NCBI RefSeq assembly: GCF_038967635.1 | Contig: NZ_CP152413.1 | Location: 186,001 to 250,000, forward strand | Direction of reading: 5' to 3' | Source: Bradyrhizobium sp. B124 | GTDB taxonomy: Bacteria > Pseudomonadota > Alphaproteobacteria > Rhizobiales > Xanthobacteraceae | DNA: 64,000 nucleotides | Part shown: positions 36,082-45,052 of the stretch, in pieces | Layout of the letters: each line of letters begins with the position of its first letter | How positions within the stretch are numbered: the stretch's first letter is position 1 | Translations under genes and position numbers: made by a program | The notes under the pieces: generated by a model | Told to the model about the DNA's origin: nothing | What the model saw: only the letters and a program-made list of their open reading frames with translations | Database searches by the model: none

Positions 36082-36617
36082 TGCGTCGGCCTCTCGTACT
36101 TCGCGTCGATCGTCACATAGCCCTGCAGCGCGGCGATCCGCTTGATCACCTCGGAGACGCCTTGCAACGCGAGCATCACGAAGCCGGACGGGATAACGAA
36201 TTTGATCGGCCAGCGCAGCAGACCGCCGGCGTTGCCGCTCATCTCGCCGACCGCGTAGGCTTGGTGGAAGAACGGCCAGGACAGATAGGCGAGCAGCAGA
36301 CAGGAGGGGATCAGGAAGAACAGGGTGCCGATCAAGTCGAGCCAGAGCTGGCCGCGTTCGGACAGCATCAGATAGAGGATCTCGACGCGGACATGCTCAT
36401 TGCGCTTGAAGGTGTAGGAGGCGCCGAACATCACGAGGATCGCGAACATGTACCACTGCGCCTCGAGCCAGCCGTTCGAGGAGTAGCTGAACGCGTAGCG
36501 GATCATGGCATTGCCGGCGCTGACCAGGCAGGCGAGCAGGACGAGGAGGTTGCAGACGTATCCGATCTTCTCGTTCAGTCGGTCGATGGCCTGACTGAGT
36601 GCCAACAATGGGCGCAT
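36078..36617 (-). CDS. TRAP transporter small membrane subunit (DctQ type)
   Basis: 179 aa from ATG 36617, chosen for GGAGAT upstream; a GTG at 36629 is in frame. Four membrane helices (e.g. LLVLLACLVSAGNAMIRYAF, WYMFAILVMFGASYTFKRNEHVRVEIL, GTLFFLIPSCLLLAYLSW). The motif FGASYTFKRNEHVRVEI is the DctQ signature. It forms the membrane complex with DctM. No binding-protein gene precedes it, so its periplasmic partner must be encoded elsewhere, plausibly at 20968 or 22321. Confidence 0.9.
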   Translation of the reverse strand: MRPLLALSQAIDRLNEKIGYVCNLLVLLACLVSAGNAMIRYAFSYSSNGWLEAQWYMFAILVMFGASYTFKRNEHVRVEILYLMLSERGQLWLDLIGTLFFLIPSCLLLAYLSWPFFHQAYAVGEMSGNAGGLLRWPIKFVIPSGFVMLALQGVSEVIKRIAALQGYVTIDAKYERPTQ

Positions 36618-36965
36618 CACGATCTCCACGGCCGCGCGATCTGCGCGCCGAATATCTTTTCAAGCATCATCTGGCCGCCGCACGCACGCGCACGGAGCCA
36701 CGGCTCACCTTCAGGAGCAGTTGCAAACGTTCATCCTCCCCCGAAATCCGCTTCCGCCGTTGTTAGGTGCTCTTGGCTACCGGATCGTCAGCAAGTGCCG
36801 ACAGGGGGCAGCGGCCTATCCGGCCGGGCGAGCGTGAAAGCCGGGGCACCAAATCAGCGCCGTCGAACGCCGTCAATCGGAAAATGGGCAAATTGACGGC
36901 GCGGCAAATCGTTGTCCCGCCTTGGTAATCGGGGGACGGCGCAGGCGTCGGCAGCGGGCTTTGAA
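36618..36965. other. Intergenic stretch between dctQ and moaA
   Basis: 348 bp without a recognised gene. It contains the promoter of the TRAP genes and, near moaA, an inverted repeat (separately listed). Confidence 0.45.
36869..36900. repeat. Inverted repeat 3' of moaA
   Basis: GCCGTCAAT (36869-36877) and ATTGACGGC (36892-36900) form a 9-bp stem with a 14-base loop, 66 bp beyond the moaA stop. Possible weak terminator or processing hairpin; no U-run follows. Confidence 0.5.
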
Positions 36966-38000
36966 CTAGCCGCCGGTGACGCTCATGTGGCGGCTGACGC
37001 TCGGGCGATTGTGGCGGCGGTCGATGATGAAATCGTGCCCCTTCGGCTTCAGCCCGATCGCCCGGTCGATGGCCGCCGACAGCAGATCGTTGTCGTCGGA
37101 GGCGCGCAGCGGCCGGCGCAGGTCGGAGGCGTCCTCGTGGCCGAGGCAGGTGTGCAGCGTGCCGGTGCAGGTGATCCGCACCCGGTTGCAGGATTCGCAG
37201 AAATTGTGGGTCATCGGCGTGATGAAGCCGAGCTTGCCGCCGGTCTCGGCGATCCGGACATAGCGGGCAGGGCCGCCGGTGTCGTCGGCAAGATCGGTCA
37301 GCGTGTAGTGCTTCTCGAGCCGCGCGCGCAGCAGCGACAGCGGAACGTACTGATCGATGCGGCCCTCGCCGATGTCGCCCATCGGCATCACCTCGATCAA
37401 GGTCAGGCCCATTCCCTTGCCATGCGCCCATTCCATCAGCGCGGGAATCTCGTCCTCGTTCATGTTCTTCAGCGCGACCGCGTTGATCTTGACCGCAAGG
37501 CCGGCCGATCGCGCCGCCTCGATGCCCGACAGCACCTTGTCGATGTCGCCCCAGCGGGTGATGGCCCGGAATTTTACGGGGTCGAGCGTGTCGAGCGAGA
37601 CGTTGACGCGGCGCACGCCGCAATCGGCCAACTCCTGCGCGAAGCGCGCGAGCTGCGAACCGTTGGTGGTCAGCGTCAATTCGTCGAGCGCGCCGGTCGA
37701 AAGATGGCGCGACAGCGAACGCACCAGGCCCATCACATTGCGGCGGACCAGCGGCTCGCCGCCGGTGAGGCGGATCTTGCGTACGCCCTTGGCGACGAAG
37801 GCCGAGCACAGGCGGTCGAGCTCTTCCAGCGTCAGCAGATCGGCCTTCGGCAGGAAGGTCATGTCTTCCGACATGCAGTAGAAGCAGCGCAGGTCGCAGC
37901 GGTCGGTGACGGAGACGCGCAGGTAACGGATCGTCCGGCCGAACGGATCGGTCATCGGACGAAACAGCGTGTCGGAATGCGCCTGCGTGGATCCGTTCAT
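36966..38000 (-). CDS. moaA: GTP 3',8-cyclase MoaA
   Basis: 344-aa radical SAM enzyme for the first step of molybdopterin synthesis, GTP to 3',8-cyclo-7,8-dihydro-GTP with MoaC. The SAM 4Fe-4S cluster motif is C35-x3-C39-x2-C42 ([12 protein letters not shown]); the substrate-binding cluster cysteines are in [26 protein letters not shown] follows the family. The C-terminus ends in the essential Gly-Gly (MSVTGG). No other moa gene adjoins. Confidence 0.96.
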   Translation of the reverse strand: MNGSTQAHSDTLFRPMTDPFGRTIRYLRVSVTDRCDLRCFYCMSEDMTFLPKADLLTLEELDRLCSAFVAKGVRKIRLTGGEPLVRRNVMGLVRSLSRHLSTGALDELTLTTNGSQLARFAQELADCGVRRVNVSLDTLDPVKFRAITRWGDIDKVLSGIEAARSAGLAVKINAVALKNMNEDEIPALMEWAHGKGMGLTLIEVMPMGDIGEGRIDQYVPLSLLRARLEKHYTLTDLADDTGGPARYVRIAETGGKLGFITPMTHNFCESCNRVRITCTGTLHTCLGHEDASDLRRPLRASDDNDLLSAAIDRAIGLKPKGHDFIIDRRHNRPSVSRHMSVTGG

Positions 38001-38243
38001 TCAACCCGAGCCTTCAAGCCAAGCCTTCAAGCCGAGACCTTAACTCAAGACCTCAACTCAAGTCTTGAAATGTGTCCCTGTGTGCGGAGCCGAGCTCGGC
38101 TCCAGGCCCACAATCTATGCACGTTGGCGCGCCGTCACAATGCGTCCGTAAGGATGATCCGCAACATGCAACGCTGATCGCGCGCGATAGGTGAGACAGA
38201 TCGCGCGATGCATGATCGCAATCGCCGATGTGTCTCCACGAAA
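38001..38243. other. Intergenic stretch upstream of moaA
   Basis: About 240 bp (313 bp to the next gene, counting the terminator below) with no gene recognised. Just before moaA, similar CTTCAAG/CTCAAG-type units recur at 38010-38070 (CCTTCAAGCC twice, ACTCAAG several times), which looks like short slipped-strand duplication in the leader. Confidence 0.45.
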
Positions 38244-38245
38244 TA

Positions 38246-38270
38246 CAAAAACCCGGCTTTGGGCCGGGCT
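38246..38270 (-). terminator. Rho-independent terminator of the lipoprotein gene
   Basis: On the minus strand: CCCGGC, loop CCAAA, GCCGGG, then TTTTTG. It lies about 45 bp beyond the stop of the gene at 38314-38796. Confidence 0.85.
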
Positions 38271-38313
38271 CTTGTGCAGTGCAATCTCGATCAAACGCGC
38301 GCAGCGTTGCGCA

Positions 38314-38796
38314 TCAGCGTGTGGGCGCGGCGGCCGGCGGCGGTGCCGCGCTCGGAGCAGGGAACGCCGCGTCCGGAGCGGCAGGAGCCGCAGCGGCAGC
38401 CGGCTTCGGCTTCTTCTTTTTCGGCCGCATCGCCTTATGCCCGCGCGGCGGCGGGCCGGCGGGCTGCAGCTCGGCGAACACCGGGCTCGGATCGAGCGTC
38501 GTGGTGGCCGGGCTGGTGAAGTCCCCCGGCGAGCGGGTGACCGTCACCGGTACCGTCGCCGGCTGGAACTTCGGCATGTTGAAGGTGACGGTGAAGTTGG
38601 CCTCCGGCGCCGGGATCGACACCGAGCAGGGCGTCTTGCAACCCGGTCCGATCGAGGTCACGGCGTCGGCGCCTTGCGGTGCCGAATCCAGCTGCACCTG
38701 CATCGGCGGCGGTGCCGACTTGAACGAATCCAATGAGAACGAAGAGCAGCCGGCCAGGCTCAGCCCGGCGGCCGCAATCACGATGATACGACGCAT
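38314..38796 (-). CDS. Lipoprotein with PEGA-like domain and basic Pro/Ala-rich tail
   Basis: 160 aa from ATG 38796. Lipobox LSLAGC gives acylated Cys17. Residues ~35-95 (VQLDSAPQGADAVTSIG..., then TPCSVSIPAPEANFTVTFNM) resemble a PEGA beta-sandwich of surface proteins. The C-terminus has a lysine cluster (RPKKKKPKP) and Ala/Pro repeats that could contact peptidoglycan or membrane. A perfect CtrA-type site lies ~92 bp upstream and a terminator follows, so it is a single-gene unit. Confidence 0.75.
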   Translation of the reverse strand: MRRIIVIAAAGLSLAGCSSFSLDSFKSAPPPMQVQLDSAPQGADAVTSIGPGCKTPCSVSIPAPEANFTVTFNMPKFQPATVPVTVTRSPGDFTSPATTTLDPSPVFAELQPAGPPPRGHKAMRPKKKKPKPAAAAAPAAPDAAFPAPSAAPPPAAAPTR

Positions 38797-38887
38797 GATC
38801 CACACTCTTACTGCGGCAATCAGCCACAATCCCCGGGCCGACCATAGGAGCGTCGGAACAGAGGTGCAACAGGGGGAGGTCTGCTCG

Positions 38888-38903
38888 TTAAAGGATGGTT
38901 AAC
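38888..38903 (-). promoter_or_regulatory. CtrA-type binding site upstream of the lipoprotein
   Basis: TTAA-AGGATGG-TTAAC on the plus strand; read on the minus strand it is TTAA-CCATCCT-TTAAC, so both orientations match the CtrA consensus. The lipoprotein start is 92 bp away on the minus strand and the gph stop is 55 bp on the other side, so the lipoprotein is the only downstream candidate. Confidence 0.65.
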
Positions 38904-38957
38904 GAAAAATTCGCACGGAAAAATATTGCCAAGCAATATCAATGCGTTGCGGAAATC

Positions 38958-39638
38958 TTATGCGCCGCCGAGGCTGGCGACGGCGTCCGGCAGATCGCGC
39001 ATATGGCTGATCAGCCGGTCCGGCTTCAGCTCGGTCATCGGGACGTCGGTGTAGCCGAAATCGACGCCGATCACCGGAACGCTGGCGCGCCGGGCGACCC
39101 CGACATCGGGACCGGCATCGCCGACCATGATGGCGCCGGGCAGCTTTCCGCCGGCGCGCGCGACGGTCTCGCGCAGGAACGCCGGATCGGGCTTGGCGAC
39201 GCCGAATGTGTCCTGGCCGCAGATCGCGGCAAAGCGCGGCGTCAGGCCGAGCCGGTCGAGCAGCAGCTTCGATAGCCATTCCAGCTTGTTGGTGCAGACC
39301 GCGAACCGATGGCCCTTGGCCCCGAGCCGGTCGAGCGCGGCTTCGAGCCCGTCGAACGGGCGCGAGCCGTCGGCGATGTGCTCGGCGTAATAGTCGATGA
39401 AATCCTTGGTCAGGCGATCGAGGTCCGCGAGGCTGACCACGCGTCCGTCCACCTCGAGCCCGCGCTCGAGCAGCTTGCGCGCGCCGGCGCCGATCATGTT
39501 GCGGGCGGCCGACAGCGGCACCGGCCGCAGACCCTCGCGGTCGAGCACATAATTCAGCGCGCTGATCAGGTCAGGCGCGGTGTCGACCAGCGTGCCGTCG
39601 AGATCGAACACGATGATGGGGGGAGAGGAGGCGGACAT
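38958..39638 (-). CDS. gph: Phosphoglycolate phosphatase (HAD superfamily)
   Basis: 226 aa from ATG 39638. HAD motif I IVFDLDGTLVDTAPD, motif II VCTNK, motif III Lys in VAKPDP and motif IV MVGDAGPDVGVA; the helical cap lies between I and II. It hydrolyses 2-phosphoglycolate from Rubisco oxygenation or DNA repair. Nearby rpiA would fit a carbon-metabolism context, but they are divergent. Close HAD phosphatases of other specificity cannot be excluded. Confidence 0.88.
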   Translation of the reverse strand: MSASSPPIIVFDLDGTLVDTAPDLISALNYVLDREGLRPVPLSAARNMIGAGARKLLERGLEVDGRVVSLADLDRLTKDFIDYYAEHIADGSRPFDGLEAALDRLGAKGHRFAVCTNKLEWLSKLLLDRLGLTPRFAAICGQDTFGVAKPDPAFLRETVARAGGKLPGAIMVGDAGPDVGVARRASVPVIGVDFGYTDVPMTELKPDRLISHMRDLPDAVASLGGA

Positions 39639-39713
39639 CACGCTTTTGGCTATCGGGCCGCGCGCCGCGATGCAAGAGTAGATGTCGGCGCGTCATGAAA
39701 TTGGGGGGCCGGG

Positions 39714-40547
39714 ATGCGGGAACTCGCGGGAAAGGCCGCTTTTGTCACCGGAGGAGCCAGCGGAATCGGCCTCGCCATGGCAACCGCGTTCGTCCGCGAG
39801 GGCATGAAGGTGATGCTCGCCGACATCGAAACCGGCGCGCTGGACAAGGCCGTCGATGCGCTGCGGGCCGGCGGCGCGGACGTCCATGGCGTGGTCTGCG
39901 ACGTCGCCGATCCCGCAAGCGTCGACCGTGCGGCAGAGGCATCGTTCCGCGCCTTCGGCAACGTCCATGTCGTCTGCAACAATGCCGGCGTCGCGGGTGG
40001 CGGCGGCATCGACCAGATCTCGGTCGACGACTGGCGCTGGGTGATCGACGGCAACTTGATGGGCGTCGTGCACGGCATCAGGAGCTTCCTGCCGCACATC
40101 CGCGCGCACGGCGAGGGCGGCCATATCGTCAACACCGCCTCGATGGCCGGCATGAATGCCGGGCTCGGCGTCAGCCCTTACTCGGCGACCAAATTCGCCG
40201 TCGTCAGCCTGTCCGAAGGGCTTTCGGCGCAACTGAAGCCGCTGGGGATCGGCGTCAGCGTGCTCTGTCCGAGCTATGTGCGGACCCGGATCGGCGAGAG
40301 CGAGCGCAATCGCCCGGCGCAGTACGGGCCGCCCCGCCAACTCGATCCTGGAAGCCCGATGGCCGCTGTCGTCGCCGAGATCGCGCGCCGCCTGGAAGCC
40401 GGTCTCGATCCGGCGTCGGTTGCCGCCCGCGTGCTGGCCGCGATTCACGACGACCAGCTCTATGTTTTCACCCATCCCGGGATGCGGGCCGAGGTCGAGG
40501 ACCGTTTTGCGGCGATTTTGGCCGCGATGGATGCCGTTTCGGCCTAA
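39714..40547 (+). CDS. SDR-family oxidoreductase
   Basis: 277 aa. NAD(P)-binding TGGASGIGLAMATAF, NNAG motif (CNNAGVAGGGG), catalytic Ser/Tyr/Lys in NTASMAGMNAG and YSATKFAV. A G-rich ribosome-binding site (GGGGGG) precedes ATG 39714. Subgroup features do not point to one substrate. It is divergent from gph and 107 bp upstream of rpiA. Confidence 0.9.
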   Translation: MRELAGKAAFVTGGASGIGLAMATAFVREGMKVMLADIETGALDKAVDALRAGGADVHGVVCDVADPASVDRAAEASFRAFGNVHVVCNNAGVAGGGGIDQISVDDWRWVIDGNLMGVVHGIRSFLPHIRAHGEGGHIVNTASMAGMNAGLGVSPYSATKFAVVSLSEGLSAQLKPLGIGVSVLCPSYVRTRIGESERNRPAQYGPPRQLDPGSPMAAVVAEIARRLEAGLDPASVAARVLAAIHDDQLYVFTHPGMRAEVEDRFAAILAAMDAVSA

Positions 40548-40654
40548 AGACGGGCCCGGATGGCGCTATTCCTGCCCGTGAATCGAGGCTAGATATGCGC
40601 CCGCCGGGCCGCCCGATGGCGCGCCCGTAACGGACAACCGAGGGGCTATCGGCC

Positions 40655-41353
40655 GTGGACATGGACGCACTGAAACGCCAGGCGGCGGCGCGCGCGCTCG
40701 AAGAGGTGCGCGACGGCATGAAGCTCGGGCTCGGTACCGGGTCGACCGCCAAGCATTTCGTCGAGCTGCTCGGCGAGAAGGTCCGATCAGGCATGAAGGT
40801 GATCGGCGTGCCGACCTCGGAGGCGACCCGGGCGGACGCGATCCGCTGCGGCGTCCCGCTGACCACGCTGGACGAGGTCGATCATCTCGACCTCACCATC
40901 GACGGCGCCGACGAGATCGACCCCGCGCTCAATCTGATCAAGGGCGGCGGCGGCGCGCTGCTGCGCGAGAAGATCGTGGCGGCCGCCAGTGATCGCATGA
41001 TCGTGATCGCCGACGACAGCAAATGGGTCGAGGTGCTCGGCCGCTTTCCGCTGCCGGTCGAGGTGATCCCGTTCGGGCTCGCCGCGACAGAGGCCGCGAT
41101 GGCGCGGGCGTTCGCCGAGGCCGGCGTGTCCGGCCAAATGATCATCCGTAAGGGCAAGGACGGTCACGTTTTTGTCACCGATGGCGGCCACTGGATCGTC
41201 GATGCCCATCTCGGCCGGATCGGCGACCCGCCGCGTCTCGCCGGTTTGCTCAGCATGATCCCGGGCGTGGTTGAACATGGCCTGTTCATCGGGCTTGGCA
41301 GCGTCGCCGTTCTGGCCGGCGCACAGGGAATTCGGGTTGTTGAACGGCGCTAA
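40655..41353 (+). CDS. rpiA: Ribose-5-phosphate isomerase A
   Basis: 232 aa. Interconverts ribose 5-phosphate and ribulose 5-phosphate in the pentose phosphate pathway. Signature blocks: [12 protein letters not shown] (phosphate loop), [27 protein letters not shown] with catalytic Asp/Glu/Lys, and [13 protein letters not shown] 40655 is preferred since GAGGGG lies nine bases upstream; ATG 40661 is two codons later. Confidence 0.96.
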   Translation: MDMDALKRQAAARALEEVRDGMKLGLGTGSTAKHFVELLGEKVRSGMKVIGVPTSEATRADAIRCGVPLTTLDEVDHLDLTIDGADEIDPALNLIKGGGGALLREKIVAAASDRMIVIADDSKWVEVLGRFPLPVEVIPFGLAATEAAMARAFAEAGVSGQMIIRKGKDGHVFVTDGGHWIVDAHLGRIGDPPRLAGLLSMIPGVVEHGLFIGLGSVAVLAGAQGIRVVERR

Positions 41354-41376
41354 CGCCGCAAGCAAGGAGACTTGGA

Positions 41377-41910
41377 ATGAAGCGTTTTTCGGGACTTTTG
41401 TCGGCAGTGGCCCTGGCGGCTGGCCTCGCGCTCGCGGCCGCACCGGCCATGGCGCAGCAGCAGCTGCCCCCCATGCCCAAGGTCAAGCAGTCGACCCCCG
41501 CGGCGATTGCGGCTGCCAAGGAAATCCTGACGATGAAGAACGTGGCGGTGATGTATTCCGGCGCCGTTCCGGGCATCATCGAGAAGACCAAGACCGGTCT
41601 GCTGCAGCAGTACTTGAACTACCAGAAGGATCTCGACGAGGTGGCGCTGGTCGTCGCCAAGCAGTTCGCGGGCGGCGAGAAGGAGATCGGCGAAGGCATG
41701 GCGCAGATCTACGCCGCCGAGTTCACCGAGCAGGAGCTTAAGGACCTCGTGACGTTCTACAAGACCCCGCTCGGTCAGAAGCTTTTGACCGCGGAGCCCA
41801 CGGCAATCAACGGATCGCTGCAATATATGCAGCAGTGGGCGCAGCAGTTTGGCGTGATCGTCAACGGCCAGTTCAAGGCCGAGATGAAGAAGCGCGGCAA
41901 GGACATCTAA
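41377..41910 (+). CDS. Exported DUF2059 protein
   Basis: 177 aa. A signal peptide (FSGLLSAVALAAGLALAAAPAMA) precedes an all-helical domain with the DUF2059 core IYAAEFTEQELKDLVTFYKTPLGQKLL. Periplasmic, function unknown. Start follows an AAGGAGA site. It is 23 bp downstream of rpiA and separated from gor by a palindromic repeat. Confidence 0.88.
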   Translation: MKRFSGLLSAVALAAGLALAAAPAMAQQQLPPMPKVKQSTPAAIAAAKEILTMKNVAVMYSGAVPGIIEKTKTGLLQQYLNYQKDLDEVALVVAKQFAGGEKEIGEGMAQIYAAEFTEQELKDLVTFYKTPLGQKLLTAEPTAINGSLQYMQQWAQQFGVIVNGQFKAEMKKRGKDI

Positions 41911-41922
41911 GAGTCTTGTCAC

Positions 41923-42040
41923 CTCGCCCCGCTTGCGGGGAGAGGTCGACACGTAGTGCCGGGTGAGGGGGACTCTCCGCGAGTCGGATTCGTGGAGGCG
42001 GGCCCCCACCCCAACCCTCTCCCCGCAAGGGCGGGGCGAG
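41923..42040. repeat. Intergenic palindromic repeat (rhizobial type)
   Basis: The two ends are inverted copies: CTCGCCCCGC..TTGCGGGGAGAGG at 41923-41945 and its complement at 42016-42040, which carries two extra bases. The interior includes GGTGAGGGGGA and CCCCCACCCCAACCCT. This resembles an abundant Bradyrhizobium/Rhizobium intergenic element; transcribed it would fold into a long hairpin between DUF2059 and gor. Confidence 0.8.
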
Positions 42041-42064
42041 GGAGAAGGAAGAAAGAGGGTTGCC

Positions 42065-43450
42065 ATGGCCGAGTTTGACGTCGACCTGTTTGTCATCGGT
42101 GGTGGTTCGGGCGGCGTTCGTGCCGCCCGCATCGCCGCCAACTATGGCGCGAAGGTCATGGTCGCCGAAGAGTACCGGATGGGCGGCACCTGCGTGATCC
42201 GCGGCTGCGTGCCGAAGAAGCTGTTCGTGATCGGCAGCCATGTCCACCAGGAGATCGAGGACGCGGCCGGCTTCGGCTGGAGCATCGGCCAGGTCTCGTT
42301 CGACTGGGCGACGCTCGTCGCCAACAAGGACAAGGAGATTGCCCGGCTCGAGGGCGCCTACACCACCAATGTCGAGAAGTCGGGCGCCAGGATCGTCAAG
42401 ACCCGCGCGGTGCTCGAGGATGCCCACACCATCAGGCTCGCCACCGGCGAGAAGGTGACGGCGAAATACATCCTGATCGCCACCGGCGGCGCGCCCAATC
42501 ACGGGCCGGCGGTTCCCGGCATCGAGCACGTTATCTCCTCCAACGAGGCGTTTCACCTGAAGGAGCTGCCGAAGCGGATCGTGATCCAGGGCGGCGGCTA
42601 CATCGCGCTGGAATTCGCCGGCATCTTTGCCGGCTACGGCTCCGACGTGTCAGTAGTCTACCGCGGCGACAACATCCTGCGCGGCTTCGACGAGGACGTG
42701 CGCAAGCATGTCCGCACCGAGATGGAGAAGCGCGGCATCACCATCATCACCGGCTGCACGGTGGCGAAGATCGACAAGCACGGCCGCGATTTCACCACCC
42801 ATCTGTCCAACGGCTCGAGCATCGCCTCCGACCAGGTGATGTTCGCGATCGGCCGGCATCCCAATGTCAGGAGTCTCGGGCTCGAGGCCGCCGGCGTCGC
42901 CATCAATCCCGCCAATGGCGGCATCCAGGTCGACGGCTGGTCGAAGACCTCGGTCGACAACATCTACGCGGTCGGCGACGTCACCCACCGCACCAATCTG
43001 ACGCCGGTCGCGATCCGCGAGGGCCATGCCTTCGCCGACACTGTGTTCGGCAAGCGCCCGGTGCAGGTCGACCACGCGACGATCCCGACCGCGGTGTTCT
43101 CGCAGCCGGAGGTCGGCACCGTCGGCCTCACCGAAGAAGAGGCGCGGGCGCAGTACAGCCACGTCGACATCTACAAGACCGATTTCCGCCCGATCAAGGC
43201 GACGATGTCCGGCCGCGACACCCGCGTGCTGATGAAGCTCGTGGTCGACGGTTCGAGCGACCGCGTGCTCGGCTGCCACATCGTCGGCGATGCCGCCGCG
43301 GAAACGATCCAGGCGATCGCGATCGCCGTGAAGATGAAGGCGACCAAGGCCGATTTCGACGCCACCGTCGCGCTGCACCCGACCGCGGCGGAGGAACTGG
43401 TGACGATGCGGACGCCAACCGCGCGCCACGTGCGTCAGGCCGCGGAGTAG
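42065..43450 (+). CDS. gor: Glutathione-disulfide reductase
   Basis: 461-aa FAD/NADPH disulfide reductase that recycles GSSG to GSH. FAD motif VIGGGSGGVRAAR; redox cysteine pair in MGGTCVIRGCVPKK; NAD(P) motif IQGGGYIALEFAGIFAG followed by basic residues; second FAD motif YAVGDVT; C-terminal active-site base in LHPTAAEE. Start ATG 42065 is right after the repeat, with GAAAGAGGG as ribosome-binding site, so the repeat abuts the translation signals. Confidence 0.94.
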   Translation: MAEFDVDLFVIGGGSGGVRAARIAANYGAKVMVAEEYRMGGTCVIRGCVPKKLFVIGSHVHQEIEDAAGFGWSIGQVSFDWATLVANKDKEIARLEGAYTTNVEKSGARIVKTRAVLEDAHTIRLATGEKVTAKYILIATGGAPNHGPAVPGIEHVISSNEAFHLKELPKRIVIQGGGYIALEFAGIFAGYGSDVSVVYRGDNILRGFDEDVRKHVRTEMEKRGITIITGCTVAKIDKHGRDFTTHLSNGSSIASDQVMFAIGRHPNVRSLGLEAAGVAINPANGGIQVDGWSKTSVDNIYAVGDVTHRTNLTPVAIREGHAFADTVFGKRPVQVDHATIPTAVFSQPEVGTVGLTEEEARAQYSHVDIYKTDFRPIKATMSGRDTRVLMKLVVDGSSDRVLGCHIVGDAAAETIQAIAIAVKMKATKADFDATVALHPTAAEELVTMRTPTARHVRQAAE

Positions 43451-43495
43451 GGCGCGCCACCGGGGTGTTCCTGCGTCCCGGAGGGAGAGCTTCCG

Positions 43496-44581
43496 ATGTG
43501 GTTTCTGGCGCTCTTGCCGATCATGCTCGCGGCGCCGGATCTCGCATTTGCCGAGGACGCCGCATTCAAGGTCGGTGTCACCACGCGCGATTTCATTCCG
43601 GCCGAGCCTTACGACTGGCGCGGCGCCAGCGCGCATGTGCTCCGCGCCGTGATTTGGTATCCGGCTGCAGCTGATGCGCACGAGCAGCCGCAATGGATCG
43701 GGCCACGCCTCGTCCCGCTGGTCAGCACTGGACGCGCCGCGCCCGACGCGGCGCCGGCAGAGGGGCCACCACGTCCGCTCGTTCTGCTGTCGCATGGCTT
43801 CGGCGGCATCGCGACCGATCTCGCCTGGCTCGGCGCGGGGCTTGCGGCGCACGGCTTCATCGCCGTTGCGGTCAACCACCCCGGCAACAATCGATCCGAG
43901 GACAGGACGGTCGACGGTTATGCGCTGAAGTGGCTGCGCGCCGTCGACCTCAGCCGGGTGATTGACGCCATGCGCACCGACCGGACCTTCGGCGACCGGA
44001 TCGACCCGGCGCGGATCGGCGCTCTCGGCCATTCGTACGGCGGCTACACCGTCATCGCCATCGCCGGCGGCATCACCGATCCGGAGCGGACCGAGGCTTT
44101 CTGCCGCTCGCCCGCCGCTGACGCGTTGTGCACGTCACAGTCTGGCGCGACGGAGTTGCGCCAGCAGAGCGCGATGCGCCTGACCACCGATCCCGATTTC
44201 CGGCAGCGCTACAGCCTTGGTGGCCAGTCCTATCGCGATGAGCGCGTTCGCGCCGTGTTCGCGATGGCGCCGGTGCCGGTGCCGGCCTTCACGCCGGAGA
44301 GCCTTGGCGCCATATCGATCCCGGTCGCGATCGTCGCGGGAAGCGCCGACGAGATCACGCCGCCGGCCTCGGGCGCCGAGGCGCTCGGCAAGGCTATTCC
44401 CCATGCGACGCTGAAGCTGTTTCCGCACGCGGGCCACTTTGTCTTCTTCGACACCTGTACCGCGGTAGGGCGTCTGGTGATCGGGGCGGTCTGCCGCGAT
44501 CCCGATGGCGTCGACCGCGAGGCGGTCCATGCCGAGACGATCGGCCTTGCGCTCGATTTCTTCACCGCAAGCTTGCGCTGA
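43496..44581 (+). CDS. Exported alpha/beta hydrolase (dienelactone hydrolase/PAF-acetylhydrolase-like)
   Basis: 361 aa with a signal peptide (MWFLALLPIMLAAPDLAFAED). The fold has RPLVLLSHGFGG (oxyanion turn), nucleophile elbow LGHSYGGYT, an acid in the VAGSADEITPP strand and the catalytic His of FPHAGHFVFF. Four cysteines late in the protein may form disulfides. Probably a periplasmic esterase or lipase of unknown substrate. GGAGGGAG precedes the start. Confidence 0.87.
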   Translation: MWFLALLPIMLAAPDLAFAEDAAFKVGVTTRDFIPAEPYDWRGASAHVLRAVIWYPAAADAHEQPQWIGPRLVPLVSTGRAAPDAAPAEGPPRPLVLLSHGFGGIATDLAWLGAGLAAHGFIAVAVNHPGNNRSEDRTVDGYALKWLRAVDLSRVIDAMRTDRTFGDRIDPARIGALGHSYGGYTVIAIAGGITDPERTEAFCRSPAADALCTSQSGATELRQQSAMRLTTDPDFRQRYSLGGQSYRDERVRAVFAMAPVPVPAFTPESLGAISIPVAIVAGSADEITPPASGAEALGKAIPHATLKLFPHAGHFVFFDTCTAVGRLVIGAVCRDPDGVDREAVHAETIGLALDFFTASLR

Positions 44582-45052
44582 GCAGCCGCGGTGGCCTGGT
44601 GCGGATCTGGCGATCGGGAGCCGGGGAACGAGCCTGCCTGAAAAGTCCAACGCCGCCCGCTTAAAATACATGCGAGCGGCGTTGTCTCTAGCCCCAGGAA
44701 GGTCATTGCAAAATCCTGATAACCTTAAGTCTGTAGAAGCGCGCAAAGGTTTCATACCTCAGAAGGGGTAGGTTGCTTCCGCAAGACCGGCGCACTGCCG
44801 ACGGCCGCTGCTGGTGCCGGGGAATTAGGGCACCTTTGTTGACGTGCATATCCACTGGGGACTTTTCCCCTTGGGCCGCTCTTCGCGCGCGCTCAAATCA
44901 GATCGAGCTTCCGGCAAACGGCCTGTGCAGCGACGCTTGTGCACAGATGGCGCGCCATGGACAGCGCAGCGATCTCGCGCGCCTTGGAACCTTGCGCTAT
45001 GCTGGCAGTTCCACTCCAAACAGTTTGATGTCTCAAATTGAGGGAGCCGCCC
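44582..45052. other. Intergenic stretch with a stable hairpin
   Basis: 471 bp without a convincing gene. AACGCCGC (44649-44656) and GCGGCGTT (44676-44683) form an 8-bp stem extended by CGC/GCG after one mismatch; no U-run follows. The rest of the gap has no recognised feature except the GGGAG site for the gene at 45053. Confidence 0.45.

Noticed and set aside
34489..36120. 543-codon plus-strand frame
   Set aside because: Antisense to the TRAP large subunit; His/Asp/Glu-rich reading typical of antisense to a membrane protein.
44582..45052. tRNA or other structured RNA gene
   Set aside because: The hairpin alone does not form a cloverleaf and no T-loop or anticodon arm signature was found.
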